Part shown: positions 34,938 through 44,363 of the stretch, one piece after another
Layout: every line of letters begins with the position of its first letter
How positions within the stretch are numbered: the first letter of the stretch is position 1
Assembly (NCBI RefSeq): GCF_013618625.1
Contig: NZ_JABRWO010000010.1
Coordinates: 186,001-250,000, forward strand
Length of the DNA: 64,000 nt
Direction of reading: 5' to 3'
From: Bremerella alba
GTDB taxonomy: Bacteria; Planctomycetota; Planctomycetia; Pirellulales; Pirellulaceae
The notes under the pieces: model-generated
Database searches by the model: none
Seen by the model: only the letters and a program-made list of their open reading frames with translations
Told to the model about the DNA's origin: nothing
Program-made: the position numbers and the translations under genes

Positions 34938-36119
34938 TTAGAGCTTGGCCAACGGATGCTCTCGTTCCTGAAGGGGGAACTCGATGATTTGTCCCTCTTG
35001 GCGGTGCGACTGGAAGACGCCGCAGATCATTTCCACGGTCCAGGTCGCATCGTGAATATCGCACTTCGGAGCATGGTCGTTGGCGACGGCGGAAAGAAGA
35101 TCTACGCCAGCGGCAACGTGGTTATGCACGGCTTGAATCGCCTGGGGGTTGGTTTCTTTCTGGCCGACTCCTTGCGAGGTGATGGAGATCCACTCGCGGG
35201 GCGTGTTGGCCGGATCGTACGGATTGCCTGGCGTGAAATGGGCGACCGGGTCGCGGTCGATATGCCAGGTGACGGTTCCCTTACTGCCGATGATTTGAAA
35301 GCAGTAGCCGTCGGGGCTGGTGCCGTCGTTGGCGACCGACTGGTAGTAAGCGACCAGGCCGTTATCCATCACGTAGCGGGCATGGATTTCGTTTCCGGCC
35401 AAGGGGCCCAGACCCTCGGCCCCCGGCAGCACGTCCTTGGCGGTGACCAACTGGCCATCTTGTAGTAGCATACCAGAGCAATGCTTCGGCTTGCCGTTGC
35501 CGAAGTAGCAGAACAAATTCAAGATGTGCGAACCCAGCACCCACAGGTCTTCGCCACCGCCGCGATGGTCTCCTTTGCCTTTGCCCCGCAGTTCGAGGAC
35601 TTTGCCAAGCTTGCCTGATTCGATGAGTTGGTCGATGTGCTTGAGTGCCGGGTGATAGCGATTGCGATGCGCGACGGCGACCTTCGTGCCATGTTGCTTA
35701 GCCGCAGCAATCAGGGCGTCGGCTTCCCCTGGCGTGCGAACGAAGGGCTTCTCGCAGTAGATACCTTTCGCACCAGATTGGATGGCGGCCAGTATCATGT
35801 CGTAGTGCTGATCGGGGTGTCGGGGGCACACCGAAACGATCTCCGGCTGCACCTGCTTCAGCATTGCCTGGTAGTCCGCAAACCCTTTTGCCCCTTCCAG
35901 CCGCTTGGTGGCCAGCGACAGGCCGCGTTTGTCGGCATCGGCCACGGCGACGATTTTGGCTTCGTTGATCTTGAGCCACATCGTATCGAGCCCGTGCCCA
36001 TAGTTGCCGCGGCCGGTATGACCAATGACGGCAACCGGCGTCGCAGGAGCAATCGCGTGGGCCACCGCCGGCGTAAGCAGGGCAGCGGACGAAGCAGCAA
36101 GGAAGGTTCGGCGTTTCAT
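34938..36119 (-). CDS. Tat-exported Gfo/Idh/MocA family oxidoreductase
   Basis: A 393-residue protein. The N-terminus M-K-R-R-T-F-L-A-A-S-S with an A-x-A site near residue 22 is a twin-arginine signal, so the folded protein with its nucleotide should be exported. The Rossmann part begins A-V-I-G-H-T-G-R-G, and Y-C-E-K-P-F is the conserved E-K-P of the family; V-A-V-A-H-R-N-R-Y-H-P and G-S-H-I-L-N-L-F lie in the substrate domain. Family members oxidise or rearrange sugars with NAD(P). Substrate unknown. Confidence 0.9.
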   Translation of the reverse strand: MKRRTFLAASSAALLTPAVAHAIAPATPVAVIGHTGRGNYGHGLDTMWLKINEAKIVAVADADKRGLSLATKRLEGAKGFADYQAMLKQVQPEIVSVCPRHPDQHYDMILAAIQSGAKGIYCEKPFVRTPGEADALIAAAKQHGTKVAVAHRNRYHPALKHIDQLIESGKLGKVLELRGKGKGDHRGGGEDLWVLGSHILNLFCYFGNGKPKHCSGMLLQDGQLVTAKDVLPGAEGLGPLAGNEIHARYVMDNGLVAYYQSVANDGTSPDGYCFQIIGSKGTVTWHIDRDPVAHFTPGNPYDPANTPREWISITSQGVGQKETNPQAIQAVHNHVAAGVDLLSAVANDHAPKCDIHDATWTVEMICGVFQSHRQEGQIIEFPLQEREHPLAKL

Positions 36120-36320
36120 GGTGTTACGTTGGGTGAGATGAGTTGAGGAGGGGCTTATTGCGATCCCTTAAAAAGGCAACCACATCGAAAACGATACCAG
36201 CAGGGCCGTTATTATGAAATATCAAGGCCGGGAAGAGAGCCGACGGAAACCGATTGAAATCGCTTGGAAGGAGGGCTTCAGTCTAGCATGCCACCTCGTG
36301 ACTGGCCATGAAGCAGGCGG

Positions 36321-36740
36321 TTAGTCCATGTTGTCTAACTCGGCCAACCGCTGGCGGAGCCGGGCCTTTTCCTCGTCGATTGTTTCTTGCTTGTCTGGCA
36401 GATCGAGATGCTTCGGCCGAGGGGGCGCTGCTTGGGGTTCGGGGCAGCGGATGATCTCGTCGTTGGTCAGATAAACGCCGCTCATTAGCGACGTCTTCAC
36501 ATGGGCCCTGTGGATGCAGCCCTCGCGGTCTCGATAGCGAATCTGATAGATACGGGCATTCTTCTCGCCAAACCAGCCAGGGCCGAAGGGGTCCCAGTGC
36601 GATTCAAGAAGTTCCCCGCCAATACCAGTGATGTATTGGCGGACGCGACCTCCATCCATCGAGCCGGCGGCCAGGCGGATCACGATGCTCGCTGCGATCC
36701 CGAAAACGATCAGAAAGAAAAAGCCTTCACCACCATTCAT
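36321..36740 (-). CDS. Hypothetical membrane-anchored protein
   Basis: A 139-residue protein with one hydrophobic segment (about residues 6-26), a soluble middle (W-F-G-E-K-N-A-R-I-Y-Q-I-R-Y-R-D-R-E-G) and a charged, probably coiled-coil C-terminus (E-E-K-A-R-L-R-Q-R-L-A-E-L). I do not recognise the family. It follows a small membrane protein gene by 96 bases on the same strand and may be cotranscribed. Confidence 0.65.
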   Translation of the reverse strand: MNGGEGFFFLIVFGIAASIVIRLAAGSMDGGRVRQYITGIGGELLESHWDPFGPGWFGEKNARIYQIRYRDREGCIHRAHVKTSLMSGVYLTNDEIIRCPEPQAAPPRPKHLDLPDKQETIDEEKARLRQRLAELDNMD

Positions 36741-36836
36741 CGCCGGGACCTATCTCGATTTAGAAACAATGCAAAACAATTTCGTCCTGTTCTTCGTGGT
36801 CGAACTTCGATTATTGCGGCAAATCGGGGGGGCTCG

Positions 36837-37028
36837 CTACATCAGGTCGCCTTTGTTGCGGCCTTGGTCGTCGTAGCGCATGAAGCTGAAGTAGACGAAA
36901 ACGATCGCAAAGATCGGAATCAGGATGACAAAGAAGGGGGTGACGGCGTAGGAAACGGCCAGCACGAGTGCCGTAAAGACACACCATAGCCACCAGGTAT
37001 CTCGCCATAGACCTCGGATAGGGCCCAT
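36837..37028 (-). CDS. Small two-helix membrane protein
   Basis: A 63-residue protein: W-R-D-T-W-W-L-W then two adjacent hydrophobic stretches (about residues 12-47) and a polar tail ending Y-D-D-Q-G-R-N-K-G-D-L-M. The composition and the ATG in a compact same-strand arrangement support a real gene. No known family; function unknown. Confidence 0.6.
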   Translation of the reverse strand: MGPIRGLWRDTWWLWCVFTALVLAVSYAVTPFFVILIPIFAIVFVYFSFMRYDDQGRNKGDLM

Positions 37029-37151
37029 TGAATTCTCTCCGCCGCTGCATGGATGTTGGGGGTCGACAGAGAGAGATTTTACGCAAGACAGGCTGGCGAC
37101 GCACGCGGAAATCGTCGCACCCGGTCGAGGGGGGCGTGAGCCCTTTGGGCT

Positions 37152-37601
37152 CTAAGGAGTGAGATTGAACTGAAAAGCGTTCATCCCATCTTCCGCTACC
37201 ACGGCTTGCAACTGAGACGAACCGAAGTCGGAATACTGCGACGGCAGCAGCTGCGACGTTTGCGCCTTCGGCGGAAGGGTAGGGTGGTTGCTGGGTTCAA
37301 CGATCTTTTGTTCGCTTTTCTTCACCGAAACCTGGTAGCGGCCCGCCGGGGCACCGTCGCCGGGTTCGTAGGTAGTGAGCGCGTATTCGCCGGTCGCGTT
37401 GGTTTTGCCATACGAGGTGATCATCAGCTTTTCGCTAAAGAACATCACGGTGGCGCCCTCGATGGGAGTTCCGTCGAGGGTGATTTTTCCCTGGACGGGG
37501 ATCGTTCGGGAACGTCCGGGAACCAAAGTCGGCTCGCCGGAGTTACAGCCCAACGATGCGGCTGCCAGGATCAACAGGCTGATGGATAAGATACGCATCA
37601 T
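37152..37601 (-). CDS. Lipoprotein with transthyretin-like domain, paired with DUF1559 gene
   Basis: A 149-residue protein starting M-M-R-I-L with lipobox A-S-L-G-C (Cys19). The domain has G-K-I-T-L-D-G-T-P-I-E-G-A-T-V-M-F and G-E-Y-A-L...G-R-Y-Q-V-S-V, as in the lipoproteins at 3466 and 25629. Its ATG lies two bases beyond the stop of the upstream DUF1559 gene, so the two are almost certainly translated from one message. A longer in-frame start (37832) inside the DUF1559 gene is rejected. Confidence 0.85.
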   Translation of the reverse strand: MMRILSISLLILAAASLGCNSGEPTLVPGRSRTIPVQGKITLDGTPIEGATVMFFSEKLMITSYGKTNATGEYALTTYEPGDGAPAGRYQVSVKKSEQKIVEPSNHPTLPPKAQTSQLLPSQYSDFGSSQLQAVVAEDGMNAFQFNLTP

Positions 37602-37603
37602 GA

Positions 37604-38608
37604 TCACTCGCTGCCTGGGGTGTATTCCCCGCCACTTTTGCTGCCCATTGCTCCCCACACGCCGTAAGGGCTCGGGCCGCTGGCGACCGACGTAGCTCCT
37701 TGGTTTCCGGCGTCGATCGTTTCGGAAATGAACCGTACCGAACCATCGGCAAACGTGGCCATCACCCCACCGGGATGATAGCTGGATGCCGTGTAGAAAC
37801 CATCTTGAGCGTCGTGATTGGAATAGGCACATTGCGCACTGTTGGGTGCCAGGCAGGTATTCATCGCAGAGAAGGCCGAACCTCCATCGGTCCAGCGGCT
37901 GCCGGGAGCGTGAATTGGGTTGCTATAGCCGTTGACCGGATCAAACGTCAAAGCACACTCGGCCGGGGTCGCCGGATCGCTGCCGTAGTTCACGTTAAAC
38001 CGATCTCGCGGGCTGGTCGGGAAACCATGTTCGGAAAGTGCAATCGTGTTGCTGGTACCGTCGGTGATATCGGCCATGGTCGAATGTTTTACCAAGCCGA
38101 AGATACCCCGCGGATCGAGCGATTCGGTATCGAACGAGTCGCCGGCACAGAAGGTGTAGTTCGCGTCGGCGATGAGGTCGTTAGAGACATGTCGCGGACT
38201 CGAAGGGCAGAGCAGCGCGTTAAAGGAAATCGTCCATGGCTGGAAGTCGTCCCAGGGGGTCTTCGTGTTGCCAAACATGCGGACTTCATTCGCGGCGGCC
38301 GATTGGTCAATGTAAGGAAGCAGCCCGACAAATCCGCTTTGACGCTGATAAGGAGCAAGCGTTCCACCATTGTGCTGGTGCTGACCGCTGCCTCCTTCCC
38401 GATAGGGAAACACGTTAAACGTATCGTGATAGACGTGCATCGCCAGGCTTAATTGCTTCATGTTATTGGTGCAGGCCACGCGGCGCGATGTCTCGCGGGC
38501 TTGTTGGACTGCAGGCAAGAGCAACGCCACCAACACGCCAATCACCGCCAAGACGACCATCAGCTCGACCAGGGAGAAACCACCTCGTGTGGAATATTTC
38601 GTGGTCAC
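37604..38608 (-). CDS. DUF1559 domain-containing pseudopilin-like protein
   Basis: A 334-residue protein with the prepilin-type start T-R-G-G-F-S-L-V-E-L-M-V-V-L-A-V and Q-Q-A-R-E-T-S-R-R after the helix. The C-terminal motif is H-P-G-G-V-M-A-T-F-A-D-G-S-V-R-F-I. It is the second member of the family in this window; the two differ in their central regions. It is the upstream gene of a two-gene unit with the lipoprotein at 37152-37601. Confidence 0.94.
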   Translation of the reverse strand: MTTKYSTRGGFSLVELMVVLAVIGVLVALLLPAVQQARETSRRVACTNNMKQLSLAMHVYHDTFNVFPYREGGSGQHQHNGGTLAPYQRQSGFVGLLPYIDQSAAANEVRMFGNTKTPWDDFQPWTISFNALLCPSSPRHVSNDLIADANYTFCAGDSFDTESLDPRGIFGLVKHSTMADITDGTSNTIALSEHGFPTSPRDRFNVNYGSDPATPAECALTFDPVNGYSNPIHAPGSRWTDGGSAFSAMNTCLAPNSAQCAYSNHDAQDGFYTASSYHPGGVMATFADGSVRFISETIDAGNQGATSVASGPSPYGVWGAMGSKSGGEYTPGSE

Positions 38609-38993
38609 TATTACGACTCCAGGAGGGTTTGTTCAGGCAGGAACATTTCTCAATAAACTTCCTGAGTCCCTACTTAAACAAACGGCGTTCCAAATCATCG
38701 ATCAGTGGACATGAACGCTCGATGAGGAGAGGTTATTCTCTGCGCACAATCACATAATTGGAAATATGTCACCGTAAGCTGCCGTTCAAGGACAAATGGC
38801 CAACCTACGCAGAGATCGCGTGCCAATGCCGAGATAAAACGTTTCTTTCTCGCAATTTCGTGTCACATGCACGAGGTATAAGGGCTGCTAGATCCTTAGG
38901 CGGTCGAAACGTTTTGTGCCTAATCGATGTGCGAAAGCACTAAGAACGCAGTGCTACGGGTCACCGCAGCACTGCGTAGGTTTGGCGCGAGCG
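38609..38993. other. Intergenic region with a hairpin near its right end
   Basis: No gene seen. ACGCAGTGCT (38946-38955) and AGCACTGCGT (38968-38977) form a perfect 10-bp stem with a 12-base loop just beyond the stop of the minus-strand dehalogenase gene; it lacks a T-run and is a possible weak terminator. The left part should hold the promoter of the DUF1559 gene. Confidence 0.45.
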
Positions 38994-39824
38994 TTAAGAA
39001 TTCATCGCGATGAGTTGCTTAGAAATCTGAATCAGATCAGGTTCGATGATTTCGGGAACTTGAGAGGGTGGGTAGAGTTGGGCGCCTGGTCGATCAATGA
39101 AGGCCCCACGCATGCCGGCATTCAACGCACCGGCGATATCCCATCCGTGAGCGGCGACGAGCATGCTTTCCTCTGGCGCCACGTTCATCTTATTGGTGGC
39201 CCATTTATAGGTATGGGGGTGAGGTTTAAACATCTGGACGTCTTCGACGCTGAGTCGTTCTTCGAAGAAGTCCGTGAGCCCGGCATTTTTCATTTGATCG
39301 GCAACTGCGGAATTCGACGAATTGGTCAGCGTTGCCAGACGAAAGCCCGCTTCCTTGAGCGCTTGCAGTGCCGGTGCTACATCGGGATGCGGCGGCAGAG
39401 AACGAATCGGAGCGATGGCTGCCCTGGACTCGGATTCGGAAAGCTCGATCCCTTCGTTGCGTGCTACGGTCTGAAGCGCTGCGGCCCCTAGAATTCCGAA
39501 GTCGTGGTACTGATCGGTGACGGTCGACACCAACGAGTAATGCAGCATCGTCTTGAACCAAAGGGGCAACAGATCGTCTCGGCCGCCCAGCGCGCCACCC
39601 ACCGATTTCTTCAATCCGGCCAAGTCGAGCAGCGATTCGTTCACGTCAAAAAATAGCAATTTAGGACGTTTCATGGTTTCACCTTCGGATGGCCCTGCAG
39701 CCATCGCGGTCGAAGCTCCGGTAAAGACGTTCGCGGCAACCCCAGCGGCGGCCAGACCAAGGAATTGACGTCGCCCCGTGGACGACGAGGTCGGAGACGT
39801 GGTTTTCGGTTGGGAATCAGACAT
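38994..39824 (-). CDS. Tat-exported haloacid dehalogenase type II-like protein
   Basis: A 276-residue protein. The N-terminus has G-R-R-Q-F-L-G-L-A-A-A-G-V-A, a twin-arginine signal of about 43 residues. The mature part starts with the HAD nucleophile motif F-F-D-V-N-E-S-L-L-D-L, has T-L-T-N-S-S as motif II and K-P-H-P-H-T-Y as the Lys motif, then A-A-H-G-W-D-I-A-G-A, the pattern of L-2-haloacid dehalogenases. Export of such an enzyme is unusual outside planctomycetes. The natural substrate may be a halogenated acid or a phosphate ester. Confidence 0.88.
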   Translation of the reverse strand: MSDSQPKTTSPTSSSTGRRQFLGLAAAGVAANVFTGASTAMAAGPSEGETMKRPKLLFFDVNESLLDLAGLKKSVGGALGGRDDLLPLWFKTMLHYSLVSTVTDQYHDFGILGAAALQTVARNEGIELSESESRAAIAPIRSLPPHPDVAPALQALKEAGFRLATLTNSSNSAVADQMKNAGLTDFFEERLSVEDVQMFKPHPHTYKWATNKMNVAPEESMLVAAHGWDIAGALNAGMRGAFIDRPGAQLYPPSQVPEIIEPDLIQISKQLIAMNS

Positions 39825-40043
39825 GGTTGTTTTTCATTGGAGAAACGTATTGTGCACCGTGCGCTGCTTTGGATGCTTCAAGCTTAGATCGGTTTCAAAC
39901 AACTGGGGATTTCGACGCCATCGCAATTGAAATGGGTGAAATAGACATAAGGGTGGCGTGGGCTTCTGCGGAAGGTTTAGAATAGGCAGGCCTCGTGGGA
40001 CAACGAGGTGCTCATCATCTAGCCCGGTAAGGATTTGCCGCGA

Positions 40044-41735
40044 ATGTATCTGCTTGAGAATCCAGTTTTACAGCGAGAACTTTTAGTCAACTTGCGCACC
40101 GCAAGGGCCTTTCTACTGCTGTTGGCTTACCAGATGCTTTTGGCAGCAATCGTTTATTTTGCCTGGCCCCAAGTCGAGCGGCTCGATCTTTCGGCCGATC
40201 AGGAAGCGGCCCGTCGACTGTTTGATTTGTTTTTTCTTGGACAATTTGTGCTTGCCTCGTTGATGGCTCCCAGCTTTGCCTCTGGCACGCTGACCGGCGA
40301 GAAAGAACGCAAGACCTACGAGATGCTGCTGGCCAGCCCGCTCAAACCGGGGGCGATTGTGCTGGGCAAACTACTGGCATCTTTAGCACACTTGGCTCTG
40401 TTGATCTTCACGTCGTTGCCGATCGTGATGCTGTGTTTGCCGTTGGGTGGCGTGTCGTTGTATGAACTTCTCGCGGCCTATGCGATTTTGATGGTTGCGG
40501 TGGCCACGTTCGGGATGATCAGCGTCGCGTGCAGTAGCTTCTTTGCCCGGACGGCTTCGTCTTTGGTGGTTTCGTACTTATTGATTTTGCCGATCGCGTT
40601 GGCCGGTGCGTTCGTCTGGCAAATGCTGGGTCAGAATGGTGGCCTGCGTCTGATCGTGTTGTTGATAACGGTGCCTGCGGCTGCGGCGGCGACGATACTT
40701 CTGCTTGCGTTGTACACGGCTCGCACGCTTCTTTATCCGCACGATGTGGGGAGCGAGGGAAAGGATGTGGTCGACTTAGAGAAAGAGGCCCGCGAGGCGG
40801 TCGGGCTGGTGATTCAGCGCGATCAATTCCCGGACCGCTTGTTTGCGCCCCCCAAACGGACGCAACTTCTGGACGACCATCAGAACCCGGTATACGACAA
40901 AGAGATCCACAGCGAGATCTTCGCCCAGGGGACGTTGATGCTGCGTCTGGTGATTCAGATCAGCATGTTTCTGGCGATCCCCTTGATGGCGGTGTGCCTA
41001 TACTTCAAGCCACAGTACGCCCCGATTTATATGGCGTATGTGATTCTGTTCAATATATTAGTGGGGCCAGTGTTCTCGGCCGGAAGTATCACGTCCGAGC
41101 GCGAACGCGAAACGCTCGACCTGCTGCTGACCACCGAGATCTCGCCGTGGATGATTCTTTCCGGCAAGTTGGTCGCTGGCTTTCGTGTTTCCAGTGTGCT
41201 GACTGGCTTCCTGCTTTGGCCGCTGCTCTTGGCATGCTTGATGGTGCCGTACTATTGGACGAATTGGACGTCGGTGCTGGCGTATCTGTCGGTGATCTTG
41301 ATTACCTGCGTCACGACATCGATGCTGGCCTTATTTTGCTCGGTGCTATTTCGCAAGACATCGCACAGTTTGATGTCGACTTACTTGGTGATTATCGCTC
41401 TGTTTTGCGGGACGCTGGCCTTCGATTACTTCGCCCAGTTGGCCTTTACGCCGGTTGCTGAGGTTGCCGTGGTCGATTACACGTCGGCTTCCAATACCGA
41501 GCCAGAGCCGCCGCCGGTCACTGTGGTGGCCGAGGTTTCGCGGCAGTTGACGCTCATTAGTCCCTTCTCCGCTTTGTACGATGTCCCTCTGCGGGTCGAT
41601 CTGGACGGAGCAACCGACAACCCCGGCGACTGGTATCGCTTCTCTCTCTTCATGGGCCTGACGGTCGGCATGAACGCGGTCATGTTCGGCGTGATGGTCT
41701 GGCTCTTCCGCACGCGTTGGCGGGTTTCTTACTAA
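40044..41735 (+). CDS. ABC-2 type transporter permease
   Basis: A 563-residue membrane protein starting M-Y-L-L-E-N-P-V-L-Q-R-E-L (a TTG three codons upstream is not needed). It has about twelve hydrophobic segments in two similar halves, each with the E-R-E-x-x-T-Y/L-x-x-L-L motif (T-G-E-K-E-R-K-T-Y-E-M-L-L-A-S-P and T-S-E-R-E-R-E-T-L-D-L-L-L-T) seen before the transmembrane part of ABC-2 permeases. No ATPase gene is adjacent, so the ATP-binding partner must lie elsewhere. Substrate unknown. Confidence 0.85.
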   Translation: MYLLENPVLQRELLVNLRTARAFLLLLAYQMLLAAIVYFAWPQVERLDLSADQEAARRLFDLFFLGQFVLASLMAPSFASGTLTGEKERKTYEMLLASPLKPGAIVLGKLLASLAHLALLIFTSLPIVMLCLPLGGVSLYELLAAYAILMVAVATFGMISVACSSFFARTASSLVVSYLLILPIALAGAFVWQMLGQNGGLRLIVLLITVPAAAAATILLLALYTARTLLYPHDVGSEGKDVVDLEKEAREAVGLVIQRDQFPDRLFAPPKRTQLLDDHQNPVYDKEIHSEIFAQGTLMLRLVIQISMFLAIPLMAVCLYFKPQYAPIYMAYVILFNILVGPVFSAGSITSERERETLDLLLTTEISPWMILSGKLVAGFRVSSVLTGFLLWPLLLACLMVPYYWTNWTSVLAYLSVILITCVTTSMLALFCSVLFRKTSHSLMSTYLVIIALFCGTLAFDYFAQLAFTPVAEVAVVDYTSASNTEPEPPPVTVVAEVSRQLTLISPFSALYDVPLRVDLDGATDNPGDWYRFSLFMGLTVGMNAVMFGVMVWLFRTRWRVSY

Positions 41736-41739
41736 ACGA

Positions 41740-41775
41740 AAAAAGCGTGCCGGCGATGATCTCGCGGCACGCTCT
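41740..41775 (-). terminator. Rho-independent terminator
   Basis: AGCGTGCCG (41744-41752) and CGGCACGCT (41765-41773) form a 9-bp stem; read on the minus strand it runs into TTTTTTCG. It serves the minus-strand lipoprotein gene ending at 41804 and may also end the convergent permease gene. Confidence 0.8.
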
Positions 41776-41803
41776 TGGAATTCGTTGGGGGGCGGTCGTC
41801 GAT

Positions 41804-42298
41804 TTAGAATGGCGACCGGTTGATCGGCTCGCGACCGGCGGCCATTCGCATGGGGCCGACAATGGTACCCAGCAGGTCGTCCATTGTGTCGCTCGGATCT
41901 TTGACGATCACAATACGATCGCCCGCATTGAGTTGATAGTCGTATTCAAAAGGAATCTGTTTGTTGCGGTGGTCGTATTTCGAGACCAACTTCTGCGGTG
42001 GCAAACCAGGATGTTGCGGCAGACGCGATACGGCGATGTGGAAGCGATCAAATCTCTCGTTGGCCTTGGACCGTTCGACGGCAGCTTGCAAGGTTGGGGC
42101 AGCCGCGAGAGGAATCTTCTGCGTGTGCGATGCTTCGCCAGACTCTTGCATTTCCACCATGATCATGGGTTGATTCGGAGGAATCATCGCCTGATCTTGG
42201 GTGCTCACGGACTCGGATTGAGGGACGGTGCTGCAGCCGCTGCCCAGCAAAATGATGGCCAGCACTGGTAGTGTGAATAGAGGAAGTTGTTGGTTCAT
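41804..42298 (-). CDS. Lipoprotein of unknown function
   Basis: A 164-residue protein from the ATG at 42298: signal peptide with lipobox G-S-G-C (Cys22), an acidic linker, and a C-terminal part with Y-D-Y-Q-L-N-A-G-D-R-I-V-I-V, reminiscent of the end of an SLBB or polysaccharide-export domain. The similarity is too short to assign a role. It is divergent from the TolC-type gene at 42679, with 380 bases between starts. Confidence 0.65.
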   Translation of the reverse strand: MNQQLPLFTLPVLAIILLGSGCSTVPQSESVSTQDQAMIPPNQPMIMVEMQESGEASHTQKIPLAAAPTLQAAVERSKANERFDRFHIAVSRLPQHPGLPPQKLVSKYDHRNKQIPFEYDYQLNAGDRIVIVKDPSDTMDDLLGTIVGPMRMAAGREPINRSPF

Positions 42299-42678
42299 CC
42301 TCAACAGTCCCTTGCGAAGTGAGTTCAGGGGGAAGTGGTCTCGGCACATCCTTGCGCACAGACTCGCTTTTGGTATCGGCCGAAGAGCGAGTTCCGGTTG
42401 AATCGAATCCGCAAAAAGTTCGGATTAGTTAATCTGCGTAACGCATTGGTCGCTAGCAATCTCTACCGCTGGGTATCAGGCCATCTCCAAAGGTGGTGAA
42501 AACAGGGATAACCGCGCCAAAAGATGCTGTCGTTACTATCGCTAAGATTAACGATTGTACGACTGGTACGACCGTTACAGTTCCGGTGAATCTTGGTGCG
42601 ATTATTCCACCGATAACGTTTCTGGCGGATATCTCTTTGAGAGATAGACTATCTCGAAACGAAAAGGTTAGCTTGCGA
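42299..42678. promoter_or_regulatory. Divergent control region with TATCTC palindromes
   Basis: GAGATAG-A-CTATCTC (42641-42655) is a perfect 15-base palindrome ending 23 bases before the TolC-type ATG. It overlaps a second inverted repeat, TATCTC (42630-42635) with GAGATA (42641-42646). The arrangement suggests a repressor operator or competing mRNA hairpins. The plus frame is open back to 42493, but it lacks gene features. Confidence 0.5.
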
Positions 42679-44334
42679 ATGGTTATACGAAAATCAAAAT
42701 CGACGAGCAAAACGGCGGTTGTCATTGGCAAGCTAGTCATTAGCGCCGTAGCGACGGTGGCCATCGGGCTTAGTGGATGCCTGGTCGGGCCAGACCATAT
42801 CGATCCGGGAGCGCCGTTCCAATGCGAATGGATTCCGCCGCTTCCCCCAGGGGTAAGCCAGTCGGCCAACGACTCGGTTTCCTGGTGGACAAAGTTCAAC
42901 GACCCCGTGCTGTCCAGTTTGGTGGTGCGTACGGCCGAGCAAAACTTGACCTTGGGTCAGGCCGCCGAACGCATTGCAGAAGCCCGGGCCACACGCGGCA
43001 TCGTTCGTGGCGGGCTCTTCCCCGACATCGACGGTATTGGTAGCTACACGCGTCGTAAGACATCCGGCAGCGGTAATAGCTTCGGTCTCGACAACTTCAA
43101 TCCACCGCCTTTTAACTTCTGGTCGGCTGGTTTTGATGCGACGTGGGAAATCGACGTCTTTGGCGGCGTGCGTCGTCGTCTTCAAGCGGCCGATGCGGAT
43201 GTCGACGTGGCGATCGAAGATCACAACGATTTGCTGGTCACCCTGCAAGGCGAAGTCGGTGGTAACTACATTCAGGTTCGGACCTTGCAGCGTCGGATTG
43301 AGTTCGTCGAACGCAATATCGAACTGCAGGCTCAGTCGCTGAAAATTACCGAAGACCGATTCGCCGCCGGTACAGTGAGTCAGCTCGACGTCGAACAGGC
43401 CAAGTCCAACCTGTACAGCACCGAAGCTGCCCTTCCGCTGCTGCGTCAGGAATTGGAACTGGCCTACCATCGACTTTCGGTGCTGATGGGAGAACCGCCA
43501 TCCGACCTGTCGAAGGAAATCACGCCGCAGCAGCGATTCCCCATGTTGCCTAGCGACATCGACGTCGGGCTGCCGATCGAATTGATTCGTCAACGTCCTG
43601 ATATCCGTTCGGCCGAACGTCAGTTGGCAGCTCAAGCGGCTCGTATTGGTGTGGCCGTCTCGGAACTGTATCCGCGATTCACGATCACCGGAACGTTCAC
43701 GGTGGACTCAACCCGGTTCAGCCAGTGGTTTACCAACGAGAGTATCGCCTATGCGGCTGGCCCGGCGGCTCGATGGCGGCTGTTAGACTTCGGTCGTGTG
43801 CGAAGCGATATCGAAGTGCAACGAGCTCGCTGGAGAGGTCTGGTCTTCAACTACCAGAACGAAGTGATCACGGCTGCTCAGGAAGTGGAAGACGCCTTGT
43901 CGCAGTACCGCTACAGCATCCAGCGAGCGAAAAGCCTGCGTGAAGCGGCTCTGGCAGCTCGTGCGGCATCGGAGATTTCCGAAGAGCAATACAAGGGCGG
44001 GATCATCCCGTTCCAAACGTTGCTCGACGCTCAGCGTTTCCAGGCCGACTTGGACGACCAGGCAACCGCTGCGGAAGGGGATATCTACCTGGCCGTGGTC
44101 TCGCTGTACAAGGCCTTGGGTGGTGGTTGGATCGATCCGTTCGCCGTCGCACCTGATCCGACGGCTGTACCAGCCGGAGAGATTATCGCGCCAGGTTCGG
44201 TGGACGCCAATGCCGATGGCGAGAATGTCGAGGACATCCCGCTAGACGATAATCTGATCCCCAACATTCCCGAGCCGATGGATGGTTTGCTGCCGGCCGA
44301 CGCGTTGCCACCTCCGGCGGCTGGGGCCAACTAA
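42679..44334 (+). CDS. TolC/NodT-family outer-membrane efflux lipoprotein
   Basis: A 551-residue protein. Signal with lipobox L-S-G-C (Cys34), then C-L-V-G-P-D-H and W-W-T-K-F-N-D-P-V-L-S-S-L-V, the standard start of NodT outer-membrane factors. The two OEP repeats carry Q-L-D-V-E-Q-A-K-S-N-L and G-I-I-P-F-Q-T-L-L-D-A-Q. It should form a trimeric outer-membrane channel for an RND or similar pump, but no inner-membrane or adaptor genes are adjacent. The C-terminal ~60 residues are an acidic, proline-rich extension not usual in the family. Confidence 0.9.
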   Translation: MVIRKSKSTSKTAVVIGKLVISAVATVAIGLSGCLVGPDHIDPGAPFQCEWIPPLPPGVSQSANDSVSWWTKFNDPVLSSLVVRTAEQNLTLGQAAERIAEARATRGIVRGGLFPDIDGIGSYTRRKTSGSGNSFGLDNFNPPPFNFWSAGFDATWEIDVFGGVRRRLQAADADVDVAIEDHNDLLVTLQGEVGGNYIQVRTLQRRIEFVERNIELQAQSLKITEDRFAAGTVSQLDVEQAKSNLYSTEAALPLLRQELELAYHRLSVLMGEPPSDLSKEITPQQRFPMLPSDIDVGLPIELIRQRPDIRSAERQLAAQAARIGVAVSELYPRFTITGTFTVDSTRFSQWFTNESIAYAAGPAARWRLLDFGRVRSDIEVQRARWRGLVFNYQNEVITAAQEVEDALSQYRYSIQRAKSLREAALAARAASEISEEQYKGGIIPFQTLLDAQRFQADLDDQATAAEGDIYLAVVSLYKALGGGWIDPFAVAPDPTAVPAGEIIAPGSVDANADGENVEDIPLDDNLIPNIPEPMDGLLPADALPPPAAGAN

Positions 44335-44363
44335 GTCGAACGACTTCGTGAGAAGGTTAATTC

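Noticed and set aside
37700-38452. 250-codon open frame on the plus strand
   Set aside because: Antisense to the DUF1559 gene; no family motif.
42453-42899. Minus-strand frame of 148 codons across the control region and the start of the TolC-type gene
   Set aside because: No domain or ribosome binding site, and it overlaps a certain gene; read as chance.
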